A DNA stretch of 64,000 bases from Galeruca laticollis (Eukaryota; Arthropoda; Insecta; Coleoptera; Chrysomelidae): positions 200,540,862 through 200,604,861 of the forward strand of contig OY998178.1 in assembly GCA_963921935.1 (NCBI GenBank), written 5' to 3'. The notes below the pieces were generated by a model, which worked only from the letters and a program-made list of their open reading frames with translations, was not told the DNA's origin and searched no databases. Shown here piece after piece: positions 1 to 8,459 of the stretch (within the stretch, counting starts at the first letter, position 1; every line of letters begins with the position of its first letter). Position numbers and translations under genes: made by a program.

Positions 1-328
1 GTAATGTAACAAACAGGATTATAGAGAAATGTGATAACAGATGCTACAAAGTTTATCGAAATATTACTTTTGATAATTGCACTATTTTGTATGATTGTAT
101 GTGGAATAATCCTTAAGTATTTCAAAATAGAAGTTGAAAATATAATCAAGTACACAATTAATTAGAATTGTGAGAAGCGAATATTTTGTTGGAAGATTAT
201 AAGCACAAGATATTATGTCTCAATCTGACACTCCAACTGGACTCCCTTGATTAGAAGCATACATGAAAAAAGAGAATAGTAGAAAAAGTGGAATGCAGAT
301 TCTGTAAACCTGAGGAAGTAAGTTCAAT
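1..328. other. Intergenic/intronic, no gene seen
   Basis: AT-rich sequence within Edc3 intron 4. No ORF, exon with an Edc3-like product or repeat was recognised. The 5' copy of the Penelope target duplication (329-344) follows directly. Confidence 0.6.
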
Positions 329-390
329 ACACTCATACACAGATGAAATTGACTGTCTCGACCCTTACTTCGTGGAATATGCTCATATTA

Positions 391-715
391 GTGTTTTTAA
401 ATGAAACTCAAGGTCTCTAGTTAATTCCACAATATAATACAAGTTATTGAAAATTCTAAAAAATTGACAATTGTTTTGATAAATCAATATCATCGTCAGA
501 ATGACAGAAGTTACATTTCTTTTTATGCCTACCTGATGTTTAGTAGTTATTTTTGGCTAGACCAAGAAGTAACCTAACTTGTGATTGGCTTAATATATGT
601 TTATAGAAAAAAGAAGAAGATGTGATATTACAAATATTGAAGCTTAGATATTATTAGCCCTATGGTGATATCCTGGATATCATTTTTCCAATTAAGATCA
701 GTATAACTGTGCAAT
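391..715 (+). repeat. Left inverted arm of the Penelope-like element
   Basis: Near-identical inverted copy of 2425-2750. Landmarks include GTGTTTTTAAATGAAACTC at the outer end and AGTATAACTGTGCAAT at the inner end. The inner end runs up to the RT reading frame. Confidence 0.85.
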
Positions 716-2379
716 AAAAAAGAAGATAGAGAACAATAACCTAACAGTTACAAAATCTGATAAGGGGAACGCTACTGTCATTTTGACGACTGAAAATTAC
801 AATTCCAAAGTATATAACTTTATAGAATCCAGCGATGTAAAAGTTCTTAAAGCAGACCCAACAAAGAAGTTTTCTAATAATGTAAGGGATATTGTTAATA
901 ATTCAAATTATCTTTTAAATGATTACGAAAAGAGGTCTATCATACATAAGAATCCACAATTATATGGAACAGTTAAATTACATAAAATAACGAAACCAAT
1001 TAGACCTGTAGTCTCTTATGTTAATGCTACTAATAATATATTGGCAAAGAAGCTCAACAATATACTCAATACTTACGGATATGAATCTCAGTACTCGATT
1101 AGAAATTCAATAGAACTAATCAAAAAGTTGAAAGCAATCCACTTACAAGATAACTATAAACTCATATCGTTCGATGTAACTAACATGTTTACTAAAATTC
1201 CTCCTAAAGAATGTCTAATACTTGTAAGAAAATTACTAGAAGATAAAAAAATTAATCCAGGAATAATATCAGATATACTTAATTTATTTGATGTATGCAT
1301 TAATCAGAATTATTTCACTTTTGACAATAAGATATATATTTAAAATGAAGGTTTACCAATGGGAAGCCCTATATCACCTATTTTAGCAAACATTTTTATG
1401 GACAATTTAGAAAGAAAGATCTTTGAAAGTAATATTTCGAAAAATATTTTATTTTGGTATAGATATGTAGATGACATATTAGCTTGTTTTATGGGTAGTG
1501 AACGACAATTAGATGTATTTTTCAACCACATCAATAATTTACACCCGAAAATTAAATTTACATTAGAAATTGAAGAAAATAGCTCAATCAATTTTCTTGA
1601 TTTAAAAATTCAAAGAGTTAATAATGTACTTGATTATTCAATTTACCGAAAATCAACACAAACTGATGTAACAATTCCATTCAATTCTAACCACCCTGTG
1701 TCACACAGACTAGCAGCATATAATTCAATGATACATAGAGCTTTTTCAGTTCCTATGAACAAATGTAATTTTGATAGAGAGATTAATACAATTAGACAAA
1801 TAGCAACATCTAACGGTTATCCATTAGATATGATAAATAAGCTAATTAGTAAAAAAGAGGAAAAAGTGGCATTACAACTAATATATCCTAAACAAGCTGA
1901 TGAAACTAAAACTTATAAAACCATCACATATGCAGGAAATATTTCTAATAATATTTCAAAAATAATATCTTCAGCAACGAATACAACAATTTCTTTTAAA
2001 ACAGAAAGTAACGTTAGTACAAAATTGTTAAATGTAAAAACAAAAATACCACTATTAAAGAAGTCAGGTATATATAAACTCAAATGTCCAGAATGTAATG
2101 CTGTCTATTTGGGTCAGACCCTTAGAAATTTTGAAATACGATACAGTGAACACTTACGAGCATACAGATTAAAACAACCAGATAAATCCCACTACGCAAA
2201 ACATCTACTTGACACCTAACACAGAACTAGAAGTACTGCATATTTGTGAAAAGAAACAAGAACTGGATTTCCTTGAAGAACTGGAAATTAGAAGACATTT
2301 AAGAAACCCACAATATGAAGTTGTCAATGAACAGTTAAATCTAGGGAATTCTCCACTAATAAACTGTCTTCTTAAGTGA
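696..2379 (+). pseudogene. Penelope-like RT / GIY-YIG endonuclease, one stop and one frameshift
   Basis: Visible RT motifs are KSDKGNATVIL near the start, SFDVTNMFTKIP (motif A, catalytic Asp), GLPMGSPISPILANIF (motif B) and RYVDDILACF (YVDD, motif C). A C-terminal GIY-YIG domain follows: SGIYKLKCPECNAVYLGQT with RYSEH. An in-frame TAA at 1341-1343 breaks the frame between motifs A and B. The frame is otherwise continuous from about 696 to 2219. Near 2215 it shifts by one, and the conserved tail CEKKQELDFLEELEIRRH continues in another frame to a stop at 2379. The N-terminus is short compared with full PLE proteins because the inverted arm runs up to it. The copy is inactive but young: only two lesions in 1.7 kb. 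Confidence 0.82.
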
Positions 2380-2424
2380 TAATTGTAAAGATCAGCAGAT
2401 ATAGTTTTCCTGGTTTTCTATATC

Positions 2425-2746
2425 ATTGCACAGTTATACTGATCTTAATTGGAAAAATGATATCCAGGATATCACCATAGGGCTAATAACATCTAAGCTT
2501 CAATATTTGTAATATCACATCTTCTTCTTTTTTCTATAAACATATATTAAGCCAATCACAAGTTAGGTTACTTCTTGGTCTAGCCAAAAAATAACTACTA
2601 AACATCAGGTAGGCATAAAATGAAATGTAACTTCTGTCATTCTGACGATGATATTGATTTATCGAAACAATTGTCAATTTTTTAGAATTTTCAATAACTT
2701 GTATTATATTGTGGAATTAACTAGAGACCTTGAGTTTCATTTAAAA
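2425..2746 (-). repeat. Right inverted arm of the Penelope-like element
   Basis: Inverted partner of 391-715, separated from it by the coding region. A transcript through both arms would form a hairpin of about 320 bp. The outermost bases of the arm (ACAC) overlap the start of the target duplication. Confidence 0.85.
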
Positions 2747-2790
2747 ACACTCATACACAGATAATAATTGTATAGATAAACTGTACTTAC

Positions 2791-3090
2791 TTATGAGGTC
2801 CACATAACAAAACAACAGTGGGCCACTGATGTATGTTACGTGGATTTAATCTATGTCCACCACCTATAAGTTGTATAGATATTTCGCAAGCTGCCCTTCC
2901 TATCAAGTCTATTCTCTTTTCCCATGTAAGACCAACTCTTTCGGCAACTTCCCACAACCGTTTTCTTAACGCCCTAGATATACTGGGTATAATCAGACCA
3001 TCATCGGTTACATATTCACAAAAATCTTGCTTCGGTACTGTTATTTGTCGGTACGAAGCTGGACATGTCGTTATAACGTTTTCATCGTGC
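2791..3090 (-). CDS. Edc3: Edc3 coding exon 4: first part of the YjeF_N domain
   Basis: The acceptor TTTCAG|G completes Arg (KY-R) and reads HDENVITTCPASYRQI, the conserved linker into the YjeF N-terminal domain. It continues with CEYVTDDGLIIPSIS, GRAACEISIQLIGG and HRLNPRNIHQWPTVVLLCGP. This is the Rossmann-like dimerisation domain of Edc3, with the LNPxNxHQxPTV and LLCGPH signatures. The exon is 300 nt, ending in phase 2 with donor AA|GTAAGTACAG at 2790, a strong site. The remaining half of the domain is not found in 1-328 and must lie outside the window. A Penelope insertion begins 28 bp into the following intron. Confidence 0.93.
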
Positions 3091-3309
3091 CTGAAACATT
3101 TATGAAGACCAAAAACTATAAATTGCGATTAAAATTAGTATTGTTACATGTTTACCAAGTCAAATTGTTTTCATGCCTTTAAAATACGACAAATTACACG
3201 AATTTAATCATAAAAATTCAAGAAATTCAAATTTTACATCACTAAATACATAAAATTTATTAATTTGAACACTGTTATTTTCATGTCGTAATATTAGGAA
3301 TCCATTATA

Positions 3310-4427
3310 CAGGGTTGGGATAAAGTATGGAACCAAGTAAATATCTTTTAAACGAAAAGAACGATATTTATGAAAATTTGCAGGTAAGTGCAATGGAAAA
3401 AAATGCATCTGATGTACATTTTTTTGTTAATAATATACTTCCGGTTTAACCGGAAATGCTATCAACTTCTTTAATTTAAATGGGACACCCTATATATTTT
3501 TACAGTACCTTATACGGATGATACTTTTCACTTTTTAATATCTTTCCTACAGAACGTCGACTGATACCATGGTTTAATGCTAACTTTGTGGTGGAAGTTT
3601 GAGGTGACTCTTCTAAATCGATTGCACTATTTTGTTTAACAGTTTCGTTCGTTGCAGTTCGCGGTCTTCCAGATTTTAGCAATTTTTTTACCATCCCAGT
3701 TGTACTAAAAGGTTGTAATGTTTTAGTTACTGTTGAGCGTGATATAGGATTTCTCTCCGGATGCAAATTATTAAAAATATGACACATTTCTTCATGAGTT
3801 CTAACACGATCACCATAACCGATCATCATTAAAATTTCAACACGCTCTTTTTCACTTAATTGGACCATTCTAAATTGTGAAATTTATTTCCGTCAATTTG
3901 ACACTTGGAGAACAAAAGTCGTACTAAACAGTACTCGTTTATTTATTACTATGCATACAAACAACATCAATTAGTTTATCTAAATAAATTTTTGCTCTAA
4001 TGCAAAAAACTCAATGAGGTTGATTAAAGTGCTATATTCCTCGTTCTTACGTATTGCCAGCAAGTTAACGGCGAGCATTTTGAACATTTGAAGTAATGTT
4101 GTTTCTCATTATTCTAAAATAATTAAAGGTACACCTATTGTACAACTAACAGTGAGCTATTCCTCGTTTTTACAAATTTGTTTACACTAAACTCAGTATG
4201 TATGAATTCAAAATAACAAGCTCTTTCAAAATCTGTAAAAATATATAGGGTGTCCCATTTAAATTAAAGAAGTTGATGGCATTTCCGGTTAAACCGGAAG
4301 TATATTATTAACAAAAAATGTACATCAGATGCATTTTGTTCCATTGCACTTACCTGCAAATTTTCATAAATATCGTTCTTTTTGTTTAAAAGATATTTAC
4401 TTGGTTCCATACTTTATCCCAACCCTG
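3310..4427 (-). mobile_element. Tc1/mariner-type element with ~195-bp terminal inverted repeats, internally deleted
   Basis: The ends CAGGGTTGGGATAAAGTATG and its inverse are flanked by TA on both sides (3308-3309, 4428-4429). The inverted ends run 3310-3505 and 4233-4427 and are nearly identical. Between them lies only the N-terminal helix-turn-helix part of a transposase on the minus strand, so the element is a 1.1-kb deletion derivative that cannot move itself. It sits in Edc3 intron 3, about 220 bp upstream of exon 4 in gene orientation. Confidence 0.82.
3500..3868 (-). pseudogene. N-terminal helix-turn-helix fragment of a mariner-type transposase
   Basis: 122 residues starting MVQLSEKERVEILMMIGYGD, with a homeodomain-like fold suggested by RSTVTKTLQPF and a second helix-turn-helix (LALNHGISRRSVGKILK). 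GRPRTAT between them resembles the AT-hook-like linker of mariner transposases. The ORF ends by running into the inverted repeat. The DDE/DDD catalytic domain is absent. The fragment at 59615-59812 begins with the same kind of sequence (LTDEEKIEIVLIVGDY), so this group has at least two copies here. Confidence 0.75.
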
Positions 4428-4529
4428 TATAAAGAAATTATACATCCAGGTTCAACGGTCTACAAATGGTAATCAGTCTTTTTTCAAACGCTCACAATTT
4501 TTAAAATGAGGATATGAGCATTTTGAAAG

Positions 4530-4531
<2 letters not shown>

Positions 4532-4584
<53 letters not shown>
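4532..4584. repeat. (AT)n microsatellite
   Basis: About 53 bp of pure AT dinucleotide directly at the 3' end (in minus orientation) of the LINE fragment 4585-6100. Confidence 0.95.
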
Positions 4585-4586
<2 letters not shown>

Positions 4587-6100
4587 GTTTATTGACCATT
4601 TTACATACAGGGCACGTTTATAGTCATCTCATATAAAATATTATTATAATTACAAACGATTAATAGATAATTAATTACATTATGAGAAAAAACAGAAAAA
4701 AGAGAACAATCACACAATAAAAAGTAGAAATAGTTACAAAATATCTACAATAGAATAAAAATCTAAAAGTACACCAAGACATATTATAAAAGGATGAAAA
4801 ACTATATAAAAGTATAGAACTGTATAGAAAAAATAAACAATTATCGTAGGTTAACCATATTTCATCAGGTATTCAAGTATAATGCACTCTCAAAGGAATA
4901 GCTCATGTACTCATCAATGCTGTAAAAACAGTGTTCTATCAGATAAATTCTGACAAATTTCGCATCGCTCATTTCCTTTATTTTTTTCTCCGGGTATAGT
5001 TTATCTAATTTATTAAACAGATTGAAATCAAGTCGGTTCCGTTTAGCCATTGACAGACGTGAAAAGATATTTACTAGATCATTTGCATTTCTAGTACTGT
5101 AACCGTGTAAATCGCTATGACTCGAAATAGAATTTAGGTCCCGATGTATTCTTAGAAGTTGGTCAAAGATATATTGGCAGGGTAGACACAGAATCTTATA
5201 TTTCTTAAAAATTTCTATACAATGCGCTCGGTATGCTGATCCGTCCACAATTCGGATTGCTGCCTTTTGGAGCGAAAAAACCTTATGGAGCCTGCTTGAG
5301 TTACCCCATAGCGATATGCCATAAGACAGATGACTGTGAATCAAGGCACAGTAGGCGACTTTCATTACATTATTGTCACTAATATTTTTACGTAACTGTC
5401 TCAATACGAATATTTGAGAAGATATTTTTGAGCATAATCGATCAATCTGGCTCGACCAAGTCAACGAAGTATCGAATACAATTCCCAACAATTTAACAGG
5501 CTCCGACTTTTCTGCAAATTTGTCAACACTGAAAAGAATATGTTGAGTTTTTGATTCATTTAGTTTGAGTTTATTTGCTTGAAACCAATTTTTTGCCATA
5601 TCAAGACTTCCGTTCCTCGCAGCAACTCCCTCGTTTGAAATTAAGGTAGCATCATCAGCTTATAGAACCACTCTGCTCTGCTGTTCCAAAGATTGGGGTA
5701 AATCATTGACGTAAATTAAAAATAATAAAGGGCCCAGAACGGAACCCTGGGGTACTCCGTTATTCATTTTAAGTTCGTGTGAATGTACGTTGTTCAAGTA
5801 AACGTATTGCCGTCTATTATTGAGATAAGAAAACATAAGGTCATATTGCTTATCTCTGAACCCGTAAAATTTCATTTTATCCAGAAGAATTTGAGTATTA
5901 ACGCAATCAAACGCCTTAGACAAATCACATAAAGTAGCACGAACTTCATGTCCCCTATCGAGGCTGTCCACTATGTCATCTACAATTGTAACCAATGCAG
6001 AGACAGTGGACTTGTTCTTTTGGAATGCGAACTGTGACGCCGAGAGAATACTTTGTTTTTCCAAATAAGATATAAACTCTTTGCTTCAATTATATTACAT
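4585..6100 (-). mobile_element. 5'-truncated non-LTR retrotransposon (Jockey/CR1-like)
   Basis: A minus-strand LINE 3' part: RT core and C-terminal domain (6085-4865) followed by about 280 bp of AT-rich 3' UTR that ends in the (AT)n tract at 4532-4584. No endonuclease or ORF1 is present. The 5' end fades near 6085-6100. Its protein resembles the LINE at 61267-63252 in layout and wording (FKKYKIL in both), so they belong to related lineages. Confidence 0.75.
4865..6064 (-). pseudogene. Reverse transcriptase with a stop codon in the YADD catalytic motif
   Basis: Reads LEKQSILSASQFAFQK, LCDLSKAFDCVNTQILLDKM (motif A), NNGVPQGSVLGPLLFLIYVN (motif B) and then V-L-stop-A-D-D at 5670-5650: the Tyr of YADD is replaced by TAA at 5662-5660. 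The same frame resumes with ATLISNEGVAARNGS and the C-terminal domain (KLLGIVFDTSLTWSSQ, HLSYGISLWG, KKYKILCLP) down to 4865. The single nonsense change removes the catalytic site. Upstream codons are lost by 5' truncation. Confidence 0.8.
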
Positions 6101-6189
6101 CTAGGTAACTTAATATTTATTTATATAAAATTTTAATGTCACAGATTAAATGATACAAAATTAAAAAAATCAACAAGATAAAATGTTTT

Positions 6190-6338
6190 GTACTAATTGA
6201 AAAATGTTTTGATGGTTGTTCTTGATTATCTATTACAGTCTTCAGACGTCTATGCATGGAATCTAGTAAGTTTGTTACATATTCAATCACATTTGGGCAA
6301 TTATAAAATAACCATCTTCGAATCTGATATAGTGACAA
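6190..6338 (-). pseudogene. Tc1-like transposase, C-terminal remnant (distal half of a split copy)
   Basis: Minus-strand reading RRWLFYNCPNVIE then NLLDSMHRRLKTVIDNQEQP. The WLxYNCPxVI and LxxSMxRRLxxVI blocks are those of Tc1-family transposases after the second catalytic Asp and at the C-terminus. The stretch between them, which holds the third catalytic residue (SPDLNPIE in relatives), is deleted. The preceding part of what appears to be the same copy lies at 13841-14032, 7.5 kb away, beyond nested insertions. Confidence 0.55.
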
Positions 6339-6423
6339 TCGGTTATCGGCCAGTTAGTGCCATTTTGGGACAATTCTCTAAGATTAAAAAGAAACTTTAG
6401 AAATTCTTTTCAAAAAACGTATC

Positions 6424-7647
6424 ATGAACTTTCTTACTAGGTATGTTGAATTGGACAAGTATCAATATGGTTTTCAGAAACACTCGAACACCCAAAGCGA
6501 TACAACAGACTTCCTGAACCATGTTGTATCCAACTTGGATGACAAAAAATTTGTCCTAACAATATTTATTGACTTACAAAAAGCATTCGATGTAGTGGAT
6601 CATGAAATACTACTCGAGAAATTGTACCTATTAGGTATAAGAGGAAAAAGTGCAAGTATATTAAAATCATATCTAAAGGATGTGTATGTGTCTCTGCATA
6701 AAGTAAATAGTGAAATCGCAAACATAAACTGCGGAGTCCCACAAGGCTCAGTCCTTGGGCCACTATTATATTCACTACACACCCTAAATCTGAAAAAGGC
6801 AAATCTTGAAGCTCGCTATTACATATTCGCAGATGATACCATCCTAGTATATGAGGGATCTAACTTGGGAGAACTGGAAGCCTTGGTAAATAGTGATCTA
6901 CAACTATATGGTAAATGGCTCCTAGCTAACAAGCTGCAAATAAATGTGAGTAAAACAGTGTATATGCTCTTCAAAAATAAAAATAAAGAAAGCTGGGACC
7001 CAGATATCAAAATTGGGGATCAGGCCATTCAAAAGGTCGATTATACCAAATATCTAGGATTGGTAATCGATGACAAACTAAATTGGCACAAACATGCAGA
7101 GCACATGATAAAAAAAATTGTACCAATGATTGGAGCACTTTATAGATGTCAGAGTTACCTGAGTCTACAGAATAAAATTATGATATATAATGCTTATTTT
7201 CTTTCTATATTCCGATATCTGATAACAAACTGGGGGGTATGTTCTCAGACATTATTTAAAAAAATCAAAACTCTGCAAAATAAGGTGGTAAAAACTTTCT
7301 TTGGCTATGGTTACAGGGCTAATACAGAAATGATCTACGATCAAACTAAAATATTACCGCTGGAAAAAATTCTACAGATAGAACAATGTAAATTTATCTA
7401 CAAAATAACAAAAAATCAACAGAAATGCAACACAAAATTGAATATAATTAATGAAATACATTCCTATGAAACTAGAAGTCAAGACCAAATTTATCTACCC
7501 CAGGTGAGAACGAAAATTGCTCTAAATAATCCCTTTTCTAAATGTCTTCAGTCATTCAATCTTTTGCCAAACTATATAAAAAATAAAGATAGTTATTCCT
7601 CGTTCAAAGCAGAAATGATGCAATTTGTAAAAGGCCATGAAACTTAA
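6424..7647 (+). CDS. LINE reverse transcriptase (5'-truncated, open frame)
   Basis: A 407-residue open frame covering RT motifs and the C-terminal domain. Visible are KYQYGFQKHSNTQSDTTDFL, TIFIDLQKAFDVVDHEILLE (motif A Asp), NCGVPQGSVLGPLLY (motif B), YIFADDTILVYE (FADD, motif C), KYLGLVIDDKLNWHKH and a C-terminal thumb-like region. The first residues of the RT are in another frame upstream (6345-6400: YRPVSAILGQFSKI), so the displayed start is not a real initiation site. Endonuclease and ORF1 are missing. FADD in place of the commoner YADD is known in this group of LINEs. Confidence 0.8.
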   Translation: MNFLTRYVELDKYQYGFQKHSNTQSDTTDFLNHVVSNLDDKKFVLTIFIDLQKAFDVVDHEILLEKLYLLGIRGKSASILKSYLKDVYVSLHKVNSEIANINCGVPQGSVLGPLLYSLHTLNLKKANLEARYYIFADDTILVYEGSNLGELEALVNSDLQLYGKWLLANKLQINVSKTVYMLFKNKNKESWDPDIKIGDQAIQKVDYTKYLGLVIDDKLNWHKHAEHMIKKIVPMIGALYRCQSYLSLQNKIMIYNAYFLSIFRYLITNWGVCSQTLFKKIKTLQNKVVKTFFGYGYRANTEMIYDQTKILPLEKILQIEQCKFIYKITKNQQKCNTKLNIINEIHSYETRSQDQIYLPQVRTKIALNNPFSKCLQSFNLLPNYIKNKDSYSSFKAEMMQFVKGHET

Positions 7648-7740
7648 AATATATAGGTTCCGGTGCCAGCATTTATTGCTGATTAGGAACAATGCTTCAC
7701 AAAAATTATGATTATATACATATATTCTTTTGTTTTGTTG

Positions 7741-7803
7741 TTGTATGTATATGTGTGTGCGTGTATATGTGTATGTATGTATATGTATGCGTATGTATGT
7801 ATG
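7741..7803. repeat. TG/TA-rich simple repeat
   Basis: Imperfect (TGTA)n/(TG)n run inside the 3' UTR of the LINE 6335-7978. A similar run occurs in the 3' UTR of the LINE at 61267-63520 (63365-63412). Confidence 0.85.
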
Positions 7804-7978
7804 AAATTTTTTCGAGACTATTAATTGAGCTCGTCCTGAACATTGTAATTAGGTGTAATTAGTTTTAAGAATCCTTTATAGTCTGAACATGTGATAGGCT
7901 AAGAGATTAGTTTTTCATACATTGTACTGTGACTTTGTACACTTGTTGAAATAAAAGCATTTCTATTAAAAAAAAAAC

Positions 7979-8459
7979 TTTAAATATTTTCTTTATCAAA
8001 AAGTCGGTATTTCTGTAGACCTTACTTTAGCTGGAACTTTAGGTTTTTTGTCGATGTATATAGCACACTTCCATGTACAATTTACCTGTTCTCGATCTCA
8101 TACTACCTATTACCGGGCAGAATAGGCTTGGTGGCCGAAAATACCCGTTTCTCGTCAGTAATGATTTTCAGGAAAAAAATTAACAGTAGATTACATATTT
8201 TGTATTAAAATAAAAAATATAATATATAATGAAACAGGTATATACTTACAGTAACTGTATATAAAAAACAACATAATCCATCAGGTACAAATTAAAACAC
8301 AATTCTGAGATCTAGAATAAACATTTATACTTTAAAAACGTATTAAAAAAATCAAACAATTATAAAATCTAGAGAATAGAAATATATAGAATAAAACAAA
8401 ACTAAGATCTAGACCTAGAGTATACAAATATATAAAATAAAACTCAATTCTGAGATGTA
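7979..8459. other. AT-rich flank, probably remnant of the pogo-like element
   Basis: No intact gene. At 8132 there is GTGGCCGAAAATACCCG. Similar GTGGCCGAGAAC strings occur at 13723 and 13803, on the far side of the pogo-like transposase, which suggests both flanks belong to one element. From 8290 on there are repeats of (A)ATAAAACAAAACT with AGATCTAGA. Confidence 0.35.

Larger units (their letters stand above)
345..2746 (+). mobile_element. Penelope-like element (PLE) with target-site duplication
   Basis: A 2.4-kb retroelement bounded by the direct repeat ACACTCATACACAGAT at 329-344 and 2747-2762 (16 of 16 identical), read as the target-site duplication. The interior encodes a reverse transcriptase followed by a GIY-YIG endonuclease, the diagnostic PLE combination. 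Its arms are long inverted repeats (391-715 against 2425-2746), the inverted terminal arrangement known for this class. The left arm carries about 46 bp more (345-390) than the right. It lies in Edc3 intron 4 in the opposite orientation to the gene, with its duplication 28 bp downstream of the exon 4 donor. A short second copy of the same terminal sequence lies at 42254-42403. Confidence 0.85.
6335..7978 (+). mobile_element. 5'-truncated Jockey/CR1-like LINE with poly(A)-like tail
   Basis: Plus-strand LINE beginning inside the RT (YRPVSAILGQFSKI, 6345-6400), with one frameshift near 6400-6424 and then an open 407-residue frame. The 3' UTR (7648-7978) contains a TG/TA-rich run at 7741-7803 and ends AATAAAAGC...ATTAAAAAAAAA, a poly(A) signal and tail. 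It lies in the gap of the split Tc1 copy. Confidence 0.8.

Noticed and set aside
1..328. A further Edc3 exon in the first 328 bp
   Set aside because: A TTCCTCAG acceptor-like site exists on the minus strand, but the product has none of the conserved YjeF_N motifs expected next and soon stops.
2833..3105. Plus-strand ORF of 90 residues
   Set aside because: It is the antisense of Edc3 exon 4. The minus strand carries the conserved domain and splice sites.
6566..7010. Minus-strand ORFs within 6566-7010
   Set aside because: They are shadows of the plus-strand LINE RT, which has all the catalytic motifs.
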